Below, one piece after another: positions 35,219 through 44,393 of a DNA stretch of 64,000 nucleotides. Source of the DNA: Palsa-506 sp963786975 (GTDB lineage Bacteria > Actinomycetota > Actinomycetes > Streptosporangiales > Streptosporangiaceae); assembly GCA_963786975.1 (NCBI GenBank), contig CAWBBE010000001.1:310001-374000 (forward strand), read 5' to 3'. Position 1 is the stretch's first letter; the number at the start of each line of letters is the position of its first letter. The notes beneath the pieces are model-generated. The model worked only from the letters and a program-made list of their open reading frames with translations. It did not search any database and was not told the origin of the DNA. The position numbers were made by a program, and so were the translations under genes.

Positions 35219-36224
35219 TCAGTTCCCGACCGCGTCTTCGTGCCGGTGGCCGCCGGCGAGTTCCTCCAGCGCCGAGCGGTCCAGCCGGCTGGCGTCGACC
35301 GCCGCGACGCCGGCAGGCGGTGACGGCGACCAGCGTGGAAGTCCGGATGCCGCCCTCAAGATGGGCCCGCTCGCCGAGCAGCGCCCCCGGGCCGTATTCG
35401 GCCAGCTGCTCGCCGTCCCGCTCCGACCGGATGACCCCGTCCAGGATCAGGTAGACATCGGTGCCGCGCTCCCCCTGCCGGACGACCGTCGCGCCGGCCG
35501 GCACCCGGTCGATCCTGGGCTTGCCGCCGCCGTGCATGAGCTGCACCGACAGGGTCCGTTCCAGCGCGGTCTCGACGGCGGTGACCAGCGCCGGGGAGTC
35601 CTGGTCGCCCCACGGGCTGTGACGGCCGAAGGACTTGCCGTACCAGTCCCGGAAATCGGTGAGGCCGGACTTGTGCGACAGCTGGCCCTGGCCGTCATAG
35701 ACCCAGTGCCGGGGGAAGGGGCTGGCCCCGGTCATCGCGAACTCGGCCCGGCCGTCGGCGTGCAAGGTGAGCGACAGGGTCGTCCACACCAGCGGCGCCT
35801 GCCACTGGACGAACGGCTTGCGCTGCACCCGCCGGGGCGCGGGCAGCCCGGTCCGGCCGCCGGTGGTCTGCGTGAAGCGCACCGACCCGTCCGCCCGTTC
35901 CGGGTCCCGTTGCAGGTCGGGAAGCTGCACCGCCTGGAACCGGTAGCGCAGCCCGCCGAGCCGGATGGTGGTGGAGCCCATCAGGCCGCCGCCGCCGTAG
36001 CCGGCGCCGGTGATCTGGCCGGACTCGTCCACGTCGATCCAGGCCCGAAGGACATTGGCGAACCGGAATCTATCGGCGGCCTGCAGTTCGGCCAGGTCGC
36101 CGACCGCGCCGGGCGGCGGGTCGTCGTAGTGGGTGAATCCGGCGTCGAAGGCGAGCCTGGTGCCGCCCTCGATCGCCTCGGACGGGATCCACGACAGCGA
36201 GGTAACGCAGCTTTCATGTCGCAT
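35219..36224 (-). CDS. Cyclic-nucleotide-binding domain protein, frameshifted at the 3' end
   Basis: The N-terminal ~225 residues form an uncharacterised domain (AFDAGFTHYDDPPPGAVGDL, FANVLRAWIDVDESGQITG, HWVYDGQGQLSHKSGLTDFR). The C-terminal part is a CNB domain: RVPAGATVVRQGERGTDVYL, ILDGVIRSERDGEQLAEYGP and the phosphate-binding cassette GALLGERAHLEGGIRTSTLV. One base too many near 35320 shifts the last ~20 codons; corrected, the protein ends near 35219 at about 335 residues. It is the first gene of the CNB-MBL-FAD group, with a conserved 40-bp sequence 35-74 bp upstream of the start. Likely an intracellular cAMP sensor; the effector function is unknown. Confidence 0.8.
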
Positions 36225-36258
36225 GCACCCATGGTCGCCGCGGCCGGGCCCGGCCCGC

Positions 36259-36298
36259 CAGGGTGCTGGCTGGCCCTTCCGGGTGTGCCTACCACCAC
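36259..36298. promoter_or_regulatory. Upstream motif copy A (shared with 39909-39948)
   Basis: The sequence AGGGTGCTGGCTGGCCCTTC, followed by CGGGTGTGCCTACCACCAC, aligns with copy B at 39909-39948 with only about six or seven differences over 40 bp, including the flanking GCCCGGC. It lies 35-74 bp before the CNB gene. The 96-bp gap has no other signal. Confidence 0.5.
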
Positions 36299-36320
36299 GC
36301 CGCCGCCGGATGCATCCGCT

Positions 36321-38750
36321 TTACTCGGTGCGGAGCACCGCCGCCGGGCTGCGCCGTGCGCTGAGCTGGCCGGGCGGCATCGCCGTGACATTCGCTGCCA
36401 GCACTGCGGCGGGCACCATGAGCAGGACGAAGAGCACCGGCGTTATGGCCACCGTGGGGAGGCCGGCGGCCGCGGCGAACTGCTCCCAGGCCCAGTGACC
36501 CGCCGCCACCCCGACCGGCAAGCCGGCCAGCAGCCCGAGCCCGGTCACCACGGTGACCTGCCAGGCAGCAACCGCAGCTAGTTGCCTGCGCCGCAGGCCA
36601 AGCGTCTTCAGGACGGCGAAATCACGCCGCCTCCGGCTCGCGGACACCACGGCGAACTGGCCGAGCACCGCCAGGCTGAGCACCGCCAGGATGACGGCCA
36701 GCACCTCCGGCGTGCCGTCGATGCGGGCAAAGTTGTCCACGCCGTTAGGGCGCTGGCTGACGACAACGCAGGTCGACTGATCGGCCCGGGCGCAGATCCG
36801 GCTGACGGCCCGCGCCAGCCTGGCGGCCTCCGCCGCCGGGCGGGTGCCCGGTCCGAACCGGACCAGCACGAAGTTGTATCCGCTTCCGCTGGAAGCCGCG
36901 GCCTGCGGCTCGAGCAGCGCCGCGGGCACTACCGCGCCGTCGCCGATATCGGTCGGCGTGAAGCTGCCCTCGCCGAAGAAGGGAAAGACCGCGCGTCCGA
37001 CGATCCGCTCGGTTCGCTGCCTGCCGCCGGCCGTGACGACCGCGCTACTGCCGACTCGCATCCGCGCGGCGCGGAGTACCGAAGTCCCGAGCACGATGTC
37101 AGCCGGACCGCGCGGACTCGCGCCGGCCAGCAGCGTCGGGGACAGCAGCGGACCGCGGCCTGCGGCCAGGCCGATCGCGGGCACGACCGCGTCGCCGATC
37201 CCGACGGTGCCGTGGATGCCGAATGTCCAGCCGGAAATGCCCGGAACGCGGGCCGCGATCGCATCGAAATCATGCCGCGAGATCGTGCTGAACTGAAGGT
37301 CAACGGCGGCATCCCAGTCCTGGCCGTAGAGCCGCGGGGTGTTCACCAGGTGCAGCAGGTTGGCGCCGAAGGTGACCGCACCCGCTACCGCGGCCGCCGA
37401 GAGGGCCAGGCCGAGCACGGCACTTCGCACCGGCACGGAACTGCGCCCCTGGCCGGGATCAAGGGCATACCGGACGCCGGCCACCGCCGTCACCGGCGCG
37501 CCGATGGCGGTCAGCAGTTCCGCGGTTCGCGAGCGGCGGCCAGGCAGCCTGGCCGCGGCCAGCTCGGCGGCATGCCGCGCCGAGGCCTGGCGCCAGGCCG
37601 GCCAGCCAACCCGGGCCAGCAGCAGCACGATGATGCCGACGAGGCCGATCGCCAGCACCGGGCCGTCGATGCTCACGCCAGGATGGGGCTCGGCGAGCCG
37701 GGCCGGCCCGATCGGCGTCAGCGGCGAGGCCGCGATGGCGACCGCGCAGGCCACGGCCGCTCCGGCCGCGGCCGCCAGGCCGACCTCCGCCAGGCCCGCC
37801 GCCAGCAGCTGGCTACGGGACATCCCGAGCGCCGCGAGCGCGCCGTTGTCCGCCGACGCGGTCAGCAGCAGCCGCACTGCTACCTGGCCGATGATCAGGA
37901 AGGCAGTGACCGCGAGCACGAGCGCGAACAAGGCCAGCGCCACTGCCTGCGGGCGGATCGCCCGCTCGACCGTGGCCGCCTGAGCGGTCTCGTCCGCCAC
38001 GAAGACCTGGCCATGGGTGGCAGGGAACCTGCGGGCCAGCGCCGCCGCCCGCTGGCTGAAGCGGCCGACCGCGGTGCCCGGCGCCAGCTGCACGTACGCG
38101 CCGTCGAAACCCCGGTAGCCGGGACCTAGCTCGCGGTACAGCCCGGCGCTGGCGACGATCATCGGGACTTTGTCCAGGTCGGTGACAGGGACGACCGAGC
38201 CGGGAGTCACCATGATGCCGACCACGCGCGCGGTCAGCCGGCCGGATGCCCTGGTCCCGGAACCGCGGACCGCGCCCATCTCGAGCTTGCTGCCAACCCG
38301 CAGGTGCAGGTCGCGGGCGCCGATCTGGTCCACCATCACCTCATCAGGGTGGCTCGCCAGCGGCTGCCGCCCGGCCAGCAGCTTCGGCACCTGCAGCGTG
38401 TGCCCGAACCTGCCATCCAGCGGTGCGGCCACCACGACCTGTCCGTCAAGCTTGCCGTCCGGCTCGAATGGCAGTACCTGGACCCCGACGACCGGCGCGG
38501 TCGCGGCGACGCCGGGAAGGCGCCCCAGCGCTTCGTCATAGCCGCCGGTCCCGTCGCCAGCCGGCGAGACGAGCAGATCAGCCGCCTTATAGGCAACCAG
38601 GAACCGGGGGTAGGCAGTGGCGGTCCGCCGCGCGCCGGCCGCTGCCGTCATGACCACGCCGCCTGCCATGCCGGTCAGCAAGGCAAGCACGACCCAGCCG
38701 CGCCAGCCTGCGGCCAGCTGGTGCGCCACCAGCATGCGGACGGCGCGCAT
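36321..38750 (-). CDS. FtsX/MacB-type ABC transporter permease
   Basis: An 809-residue permease with an N-terminal helix (WVVLALLTGMAGGVVMTAAA), a long extracytoplasmic domain, a first FtsX domain with three helices (about 270-390), a second extracytoplasmic domain and a second FtsX domain (from AVILAVLSLAVLGQF, including the VSASRRRRDFAVLKTLGLRR coupling helix). It ends SARRSPAAVLRTE, as many members do. The family moves lipoproteins, peptides or lipids out or acts mechanically with a separate ATPase. No ATPase is adjacent, but a MacB-like ATPase is at 41397 on the other strand. The gene is intact, unlike its three relatives at 45.8-49.6 kb. Confidence 0.9.
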   Translation of the reverse strand: MRAVRMLVAHQLAAGWRGWVVLALLTGMAGGVVMTAAAGARRTATAYPRFLVAYKAADLLVSPAGDGTGGYDEALGRLPGVAATAPVVGVQVLPFEPDGKLDGQVVVAAPLDGRFGHTLQVPKLLAGRQPLASHPDEVMVDQIGARDLHLRVGSKLEMGAVRGSGTRASGRLTARVVGIMVTPGSVVPVTDLDKVPMIVASAGLYRELGPGYRGFDGAYVQLAPGTAVGRFSQRAAALARRFPATHGQVFVADETAQAATVERAIRPQAVALALFALVLAVTAFLIIGQVAVRLLLTASADNGALAALGMSRSQLLAAGLAEVGLAAAAGAAVACAVAIAASPLTPIGPARLAEPHPGVSIDGPVLAIGLVGIIVLLLARVGWPAWRQASARHAAELAAARLPGRRSRTAELLTAIGAPVTAVAGVRYALDPGQGRSSVPVRSAVLGLALSAAAVAGAVTFGANLLHLVNTPRLYGQDWDAAVDLQFSTISRHDFDAIAARVPGISGWTFGIHGTVGIGDAVVPAIGLAAGRGPLLSPTLLAGASPRGPADIVLGTSVLRAARMRVGSSAVVTAGGRQRTERIVGRAVFPFFGEGSFTPTDIGDGAVVPAALLEPQAAASSGSGYNFVLVRFGPGTRPAAEAARLARAVSRICARADQSTCVVVSQRPNGVDNFARIDGTPEVLAVILAVLSLAVLGQFAVVSASRRRRDFAVLKTLGLRRRQLAAVAAWQVTVVTGLGLLAGLPVGVAAGHWAWEQFAAAAGLPTVAITPVLFVLLMVPAAVLAANVTAMPPGQLSARRSPAAVLRTE

Positions 38751-38880
38751 CTGTTACCCCCCTCACCGTGGCCGGGCCAGGTTACCCGACGGTAGCCACC
38801 TGCCGCCGCGGGCGGCGGTCGGCTAGGCGGCGTGATCGCGGCGGGCTGCGGCGCCTGTCCGGTATCGGCGGCCGCGGTCG

Positions 38881-38914
38881 CGGACGGCCCGTGGCGGTGG
38901 CCACGGGCCGTCCG
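38881..38914 (-). terminator. Strong 14-bp hairpin, likely terminator of the cupredoxin-like gene
   Basis: CGGACGGCCCGTGG pairs perfectly with CCACGGGCCGTCCG across a 6-nt loop, 19 bp after the stop codon of the gene at 38933. It lacks a T-run, as is common for actinobacterial terminators. Read from the other side, nothing upstream needs terminating. Confidence 0.75.
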
Positions 38915-38932
38915 TTCCGGATGTTCTTTGAT

Positions 38933-39802
38933 CTACCTGACGTGGATGACGCGTTCCATGCCGAGCCGGGTGTGGTCGCGGCCGTCCTGGGTTTGCATGA
39001 AGCAGGCCAGCACGTACCAGCCGCGGTGCCGGACGGTCAGCTGCTGGTAGGCGCCGTGCGAGAGGGGCCCGGCGAAGGTGCCGAACCCGGTGGCGTGCCG
39101 CTGGGCCTTGCCCTGCTTGCCGGCCTTCAGCAGCCGGGCGACCTTGCGGGCCTGCCGGTGGTTCCGGGCGGTGGCGAAGACGATCATGTGCACCAGGAAG
39201 CCGTGGTTGGCGAACCGGACCAGGTCACCGCGGTGCAAGGTGCGCGGGCCGCGGAAGCCGAACTCGATCGCGGCGATGGTCGCGGCCGGGCGGGGCAGCG
39301 CCGCCGGGTGCGCGGCCCGGGCGATGGTGAACGGGGCCAGCGGCGGGCGGCCGTTGCCGGACACGTCCAGCGCGACGTAGTTCCCGGCTTTCAGGCTGGC
39401 CTGGATCCGGCTGGTGGTGCCCCGGCTGACGTCGGTGTCGGTGACGATCGACCCGGTGCCGTCCAGGTTGTTGGGATCGGCGGCGGCCTTCGGCAGCACC
39501 TTCAGGAACTGCTGGAAGCTCACCCCGGGATCGAGCCGGACGAAGATCGGCGAGCCCTGCCGCTCATGCGTGACGGTCGACACGATCTGCACCCCGCCGG
39601 ACTGCAGCGCGCCGCCGACCGTGATCTTCTTCCCGTTCATCGCCACCGTGATCTTCGGCAGCGCCGCGTGCGCGGCATGGGCCGGCCGGGCGGCGTGCGC
39701 CGGGCTGGTCACGGCGGCCAGCGACAGGCCCGCCGGGACGGCCAGCGTGGCGCCCGCGGCGATTACCGCGACGGCACCGGTGAGAGAGACAATCCGTTTC
39801 AT
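38933..39802 (-). CDS. Secreted cupredoxin-like protein
   Basis: A 289-residue exported protein with a Sec signal peptide (MKRIVSLTGAVAVIAAGATL, cleavage after an Ala-rich segment near residue 38). The C-terminal ~100 residues resemble a cupredoxin: HRGDLVRFANHGFLVHMIVF, then GWYVLACFMQTQDGRDHTRL followed by GM. A His, Cys, His and Met in this order could form a type 1 copper site, but the Cys-to-His spacing is longer than usual. An alternative is a non-metal beta-sandwich. It diverges from the cyclase gene at 40006 across a 200-bp region that carries motif copy B. Confidence 0.72.
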   Translation of the reverse strand: MKRIVSLTGAVAVIAAGATLAVPAGLSLAAVTSPAHAARPAHAAHAALPKITVAMNGKKITVGGALQSGGVQIVSTVTHERQGSPIFVRLDPGVSFQQFLKVLPKAAADPNNLDGTGSIVTDTDVSRGTTSRIQASLKAGNYVALDVSGNGRPPLAPFTIARAAHPAALPRPAATIAAIEFGFRGPRTLHRGDLVRFANHGFLVHMIVFATARNHRQARKVARLLKAGKQGKAQRHATGFGTFAGPLSHGAYQQLTVRHRGWYVLACFMQTQDGRDHTRLGMERVIHVR

Positions 39803-39908
39803 TTCCGCTCCCTAGGACAAAGGCTGGATGCTGGCGGCCCGGCTGCCCCTGTGCGCCGGGATTCCGGGCCAGCTACAGGCGACCGTATGGCGGGCGGCAC
39901 AGCCCGGC

Positions 39909-39948
39909 GAGGATGCTGGCTGGCATTTCCCGGTGTGCTAGCACCACT
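39909..39948. promoter_or_regulatory. Upstream motif copy B, between cupredoxin-like and cyclase genes
   Basis: AGGATGCTGGCTGGCATTTC followed by CCGGTGTGCTAGCACCAC closely matches copy A at 36259. This copy includes the perfect palindrome GTGCTAGCAC. It lies 58-97 bp upstream of the cyclase start (40006) and 107-146 bp upstream of the divergent cupredoxin-like gene. A shorter match, GGTGCTGGCT then TCCCGGTTAATGTGG, occurs near 45713 upstream of the response regulator at 45606. Confidence 0.5.
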
Positions 39949-40005
39949 CCAGCCGCACCAGCCTGCTCACTGGCGGACCAGCGGCCGCCCGCCGAGACTG
40001 GGTGG

Positions 40006-41400
40006 ATGCAAGAGCATCCCGGCGGGCTGGGAGTCGGCCCGATCGACGTCTTCCTGGCGGACGACAACCTGATCGTCCGCGAGGGCGTGCGCGCGCTCAT
40101 CGAGCGGCACCCGGACCTGCGGGTGGTCGGCGTGGCGGCCGACTACGACGAGGTCGTGACCGGCGCTGCGGCGACCATGCCGCAGGTGCTCGTCACCGAC
40201 GTGCGGATGCCGCCGGCGTTCCACCGGGAGGGCATCGACGCGGCGAAGGAGGTACGCAAGCGGCACCCTGGCACCGGCGTCGTGGTGCTCTCCCAGTACG
40301 ACGACCCGGAGTACGCGATCGCGCTGCTCGCCGAGGGCTCGGCCGGCTACGGCTACCTGCTCAAGGACCGCGTCGCCGAGGGCAGCCAGCTGGTCGACGC
40401 GATCCGGGCGGTCGCGTCCGGCGGCACGGCACTGGATCCAGCGATCGTCGAGGCGCTGGTCCGGCCGGTCATCTCGCCCGGCGGGCTGCTGCCCGCCGAG
40501 GAAGATCTGCTGGGCATGGTCGCCGAGGGCAAGCCCATCAAGGCGATCGCGGTAGTCAGGAAGGTTCCCCCGGAGGCGATCGCGGACGAGATAGAAGCGG
40601 TCTTCGTCAAGCTGGCCGGCGGCGTGTCGGCCGGCGACCAGGGCGCGCTGAACCGGCTCCGGCTGCTGCACCAGGCCATCATCGACCGCGAGGAACAGGG
40701 CGAGACGCTGTCCCGGCTGCTGCCCGGCGGGCTGGCCGAGAAGCTCCGGCGGGAGACCCGCAGCATCGGCGAGACCGAGCGCGTCGAGGTAACGGTGCTG
40801 ATGAGCGACATCAGGTCCTACTCGACGATCGCGGAGCACGCCGACCCCGGCCAGCTCGCCGGGCAGCTGAACACCCACCGGGCGGCGATGAACCAGGCCA
40901 TCCTCGGCAAGGAGGGAACGGTCATGCAGTTCGTCGGGGACGCGGTGATGGCCGTGTTCGGCGCGCCGTTCCCGCAGCCCGATCACGCTGACCGCGCGGT
41001 CGCGGCGGCGGCGGCCATGCACTCCCTGCAGCAGGGCATCAACGCTCAGTGGACGACGGCCGGGATGCCTGCCTTCCGGCTTGGCATCGGGCTGTCCACC
41101 GGCCCGGCGGTGGCCGCGCTGCTCGGCTCGGCCGAGCGGCTCGAGTACACCCTGGTCGGCGACACCGTCAACCTCTCCCAGCGCTTGCAGCAGCTTGCCG
41201 CGGCCGGCGAGACTGTGCTGTCCGCGGCCACCTGCAAGGCGCTGGCCGTGCCCGCCAGCGCGGTCGAATTGCCCCCACAGCTGGTCAAGGGCCGGGATAC
41301 GCCGATAATCGCCTACAAGATCATGCAGTCCGTGGCAGGAACCGGCCTGGCCAGCCCAGGCGGTCCCGGCGGCGCAGCGACCCGGACGGGGACATTATGA
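40006..41400 (+). CDS. Response regulator-class III adenylate cyclase fusion
   Basis: A 464-residue three-part protein. Residues 10-130 are a NarL-type receiver (FLADDN, phospho-Asp in VLVTDVRMPP, VVVLSQYDD, YLLKDR). Residues 150-215 look like a decayed LuxR helix-turn-helix: LLPAEEDLLGMVAEGKPIKA and EAIADEIEAVFVKLAGG keep the spacing but not the DNA-contact residues. Residues 265-445 are a class III cyclase with metal Asp (VLMSDIRSYSTIAEH), GTVMQFVGDAVMAVFG, LEYTLVGDTVNLSQRL and its Asn/Arg pair. Probably makes cAMP on phosphorylation by the kinase at 42223. ATGA overlap couples it to the ABC ATPase. Confidence 0.87.
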   Translation: MQEHPGGLGVGPIDVFLADDNLIVREGVRALIERHPDLRVVGVAADYDEVVTGAAATMPQVLVTDVRMPPAFHREGIDAAKEVRKRHPGTGVVVLSQYDDPEYAIALLAEGSAGYGYLLKDRVAEGSQLVDAIRAVASGGTALDPAIVEALVRPVISPGGLLPAEEDLLGMVAEGKPIKAIAVVRKVPPEAIADEIEAVFVKLAGGVSAGDQGALNRLRLLHQAIIDREEQGETLSRLLPGGLAEKLRRETRSIGETERVEVTVLMSDIRSYSTIAEHADPGQLAGQLNTHRAAMNQAILGKEGTVMQFVGDAVMAVFGAPFPQPDHADRAVAAAAAMHSLQQGINAQWTTAGMPAFRLGIGLSTGPAVAALLGSAERLEYTLVGDTVNLSQRLQQLAAAGETVLSAATCKALAVPASAVELPPQLVKGRDTPIIAYKIMQSVAGTGLASPGGPGGAATRTGTL

Positions 41401-42197
41401 ACGAGAGCCAGCCCGTACTCACGGCCCGTGGCGTGCGGAAGACGTTCGAGGCGGAGAACGCCCCGGTACGGGCGCTCCGCGGGGTCGACCTGACCGTGGC
41501 GGCGGGCGAGTTCGTCGCGCTGATGGGGCCGTCCGGCTGCGGCAAGTCGACGCTGCTCAACCTCGTGGCCGGGCTCGACACCGCCGACGAGGGAACGATC
41601 ATGGTGGCGGACGAGCAGGTCACCGGGCGCAGCGAGGACGACCTGGCCCGGCTGCGGCGCCGGCACATCGGCATCATCTTCCAGTTCTTCAACCTGCTGG
41701 AGGGAATGACGGTGCTGGAGAACGTGGCCCTGCCGGCCGTCATCGCGGGCCGTAAGCGCCGGATGGCCGAGACCAGGGCCCGGGATCTGCTGGACCTGCT
41801 CGGCATCGGCGACAAGGCGGGTGCGGTGCCCGGCGTGCTCTCCGGCGGCCAGCGCCAGCGGCTCGCGATTGCCCGGGCCCTGGCCAACGAGCCGACCCTG
41901 CTGCTCGCCGACGAGCCGACCGGCGCGCTCGACTCGGCCGGCGGCGAGGAGGTGATCGAGCTGCTGAGCCGGCTGCACCGCGGCGGCCAGACCATCGTCC
42001 TGGTCACTCATGATGCCGGCGTCGCCCGGGCGGCCGGGCGGGTCGTGCGGATGCGCGACGGCCGGGTCACCGGCCCGCAGCCCGGCGACGAGCGCCCGGG
42101 CGGCGGCACCGGCATGCAGGCCAGCGCCGGCGGCCGGCCCGGACGACGAGCGCGCGGGCGGCGGCCGGGCCGCCGCGATCGAGGTCCGCTGACATGA
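41397..42197 (+). CDS. MacB/LolD-type ABC transporter ATP-binding protein
   Basis: A 266-residue ATPase with Walker A GPSGCGKSTL, the Q-loop in FQFFNLLEGMTVLEN, signature LSGGQRQRLAIARAL, Walker B LLLADEPTGALDSAGG and the H-loop VLVTHD. It belongs to the o228/MacB subgroup that pairs with FtsX-type permeases, so the permeases at 36321 and 45827 are the likely partners. The last ~35 residues are an Arg/Gly-rich tail. The ATG overlaps the cyclase stop (ATGA), which links cyclic-nucleotide signalling and this exporter in one transcript. Confidence 0.92.
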   Translation: MNESQPVLTARGVRKTFEAENAPVRALRGVDLTVAAGEFVALMGPSGCGKSTLLNLVAGLDTADEGTIMVADEQVTGRSEDDLARLRRRHIGIIFQFFNLLEGMTVLENVALPAVIAGRKRRMAETRARDLLDLLGIGDKAGAVPGVLSGGQRQRLAIARALANEPTLLLADEPTGALDSAGGEEVIELLSRLHRGGQTIVLVTHDAGVARAAGRVVRMRDGRVTGPQPGDERPGGGTGMQASAGGRPGRRARGRRPGRRDRGPLT

Positions 42198-42222
42198 CCG
42201 GCCGCCGGGATAAGAGCCACCG

Positions 42223-44348
42223 GTGAACGGGGTGGCCGGCCGGGCAGCCGGGCTGGTCCCGGCGGCCGGCCCCACCCCGGTACGGCGGGCGGTGGCCGGG
42301 ATGGCGCTCCCGGTGCTGACGGCCGTGGTGGTGGCGGCGGGGATCCGCGGGTCCGGGGGGGCCGGGATGTCCGCCGTCGCCAAGGTGGCGTTCGGCCTCG
42401 TGCTGGTCTGGGCGCTGTCCGGCGCGCTGGCCGCCCGCGCGAAGGAGCGGACGCCGCAGTGGCAGGTGGCCGCCGGGTCGCTGGCCGCGGCGATCACGCT
42501 CAGCGCGGCCCGGCTGGCCGGCCAGCCCGGGAGCAGCCGGCCCGGCGCCTGGCACGCCGTGGCAACGATCGCCGGGCCGCTGATGATCGCGATCTCGCTG
42601 CATCTGCTGCTCGCCCTGCCCGATGGCAGGCTGGCCGGGCGGGCCCGGCGCATCGGAGCCGGGCTCGGGTACGCCGCCGCGGCCGGCGCCGGCCTCGGGC
42701 TGGCGCTGGCCGGGCCGCCCGGTCCCGGCCTGGCGCGGCGGCGCTGGCCTGGTCGGCCGGGGTGATCGCGGCACTGCCGGCCGTGCGGATGCGGTATCTC
42801 CGGGTGGCCGGCCGGGACCGGGAACGGATGCAATGGGCGGCCATCGCAGCGGTCCTGGCCGCGAACGTCGCGCTGGTCGCCGCCGTGCTGTACCTGCTGG
42901 TCGGCTGGCCAGCCCCGGTCGGCCCGGTCGCGGCGTGCGGAACGGTGCTGGTGCCGCTCGGCCTGATCGCGGGGGACGTGCCCAGGCTCGGCGGGTCCGG
43001 CGGCCGGCTCCTCGTGCACGTGCTGTCGGCGGCCGGATTCACTATCGCGGTCGCCGCCATCTACCTGGTCGTAGTCCTCGGCCTGGGCCGGGCACCGAGC
43101 GACCCGGGCGACCGCGAGATACTCGGGCTGTCGATGCTCGCGGCCGCGGTGGCCGCCATCGGGTACGTGCCGGCCAGGGACCGGCTCGTCGACTGGGCTA
43201 CCCGGTTCGTCTTCGGCGCCCGGCAGGCCCCCGATGAGGTGCTGCGGACCTTCGGCAGCCGGCTGACCCGGGCGATCACCATGGACGAACTGCTGCTGCA
43301 GCTGGCCGAGTCGCTGCGCAAGACCATGGATCTGGCCAGCGCCGAGGTGTTCACCGGCACCGGCGACGTGCTGGAGCGGACCGCCGCCGTCCCGGACACC
43401 GGGCCGCGGTCGATCGTGGTCACCGCGCGGGAGCGGCCGATCGTCACCCGGGCAGGCGTGTCCGGCAGTGCCTGGGCCTCCGTCTGGCTGCCGATGCTGC
43501 TGGACGGCCGGGAGCGATGCCAGCTCCGGGTGGCCCCGGTCAGCCATGGCGGCGAGCTGCTCGGGCTCATCGTCGTCGAGCGGCCGGCCGCAGCCGACGC
43601 GTTCACCGAGGAAGACGACCGCGTGCTGACCGAGCTGGCCCGCCAGGTCGCACTGGCCAGCCACAACGCGCGGCTCGACACGGCCCTCCAGACCACCCTG
43701 GATGAGCTGCGCAGGCAGGCGGACGCGCTGCGCGAATCGCGGGCGCGGATCGTGGCCAGCGGTGACGCCGAGCGCCGCCGGGTGGAGCGCAACCTGCACG
43801 ACGGGGCGCAGCAGAACCTGGTCGCGCTGGCGGTGAGCCTGCGGCTGGCGCGGGATGTCATCGGCGACGATCCGGAGGCCGCCGCCGAGATGCTCGACCA
43901 GATGGCCGAGGACGTGAAGCAGACCATCCAGGAACTTCGCGAGCTCGCGCACGGCATCTACCCGCCGCTGCTGGCCGACAGCGGGCTCGGCGAGGCGCTG
44001 CGGGCGGCGGCCAACCGGAGCCCGCTGGGCACCGGGGTGACCTGCGACGGCATCGGCCGGTACTCGCCGGAGATCGAGGCCGCGGTTTACTTCTGCTGCC
44101 TGGAGGCGCTGCAGAACGCCGCCAAGCACGCGCCCGGCGCCCAGGTGGAGATCCGGATCTGGGAAGAATCCGGCGGCCTGCTGTTCACGGTCAGCGACGA
44201 CGGCCCGGGTTTCGATGCCGGGCGGGCCGGCCACGGTCACGGCTTCGTGAACATGGCTGACCGGCTCGGCGCCATCGGCGGCACGGTCCGCTGGCAGTCC
44301 GCGCCCGGCCGGGGGGCGCAGGTCCGCGGGTCGATACCGCTGGCCTGA
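42223..44348 (+). CDS. NarL-type sensor histidine kinase (HisKA_3) with GAF domain, frameshifted
   Basis: The N-terminal half has about eight hydrophobic helices. The frame breaks near 42735 (LARR, resuming ALAWSAGVIAALPAVRMR), so one base is probably missing. A GAF-like domain follows (about 340-480: GDVLERTAAVPDTGPR to VVERPAAADAFTEEDDRVL), then the HisKA_3 dimerisation helix with phospho-His (RRRVERNLHDGAQQNLVALA) and a HATPase domain (EALQNAAKHAPG, SDDGPGFD, GHGFVNMADRLGAIGG). About 708 residues when corrected. Start GTG at 42223, 25 bp after the ATPase, in the same direction. The likely targets are the RR-cyclase fusion and the two regulators downstream. Confidence 0.87.
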
Positions 44349-44393
44349 GGCCGGGGCGGCGGGCGGGCCGGGGCGCGCGGGCCGGGGCGGCGG

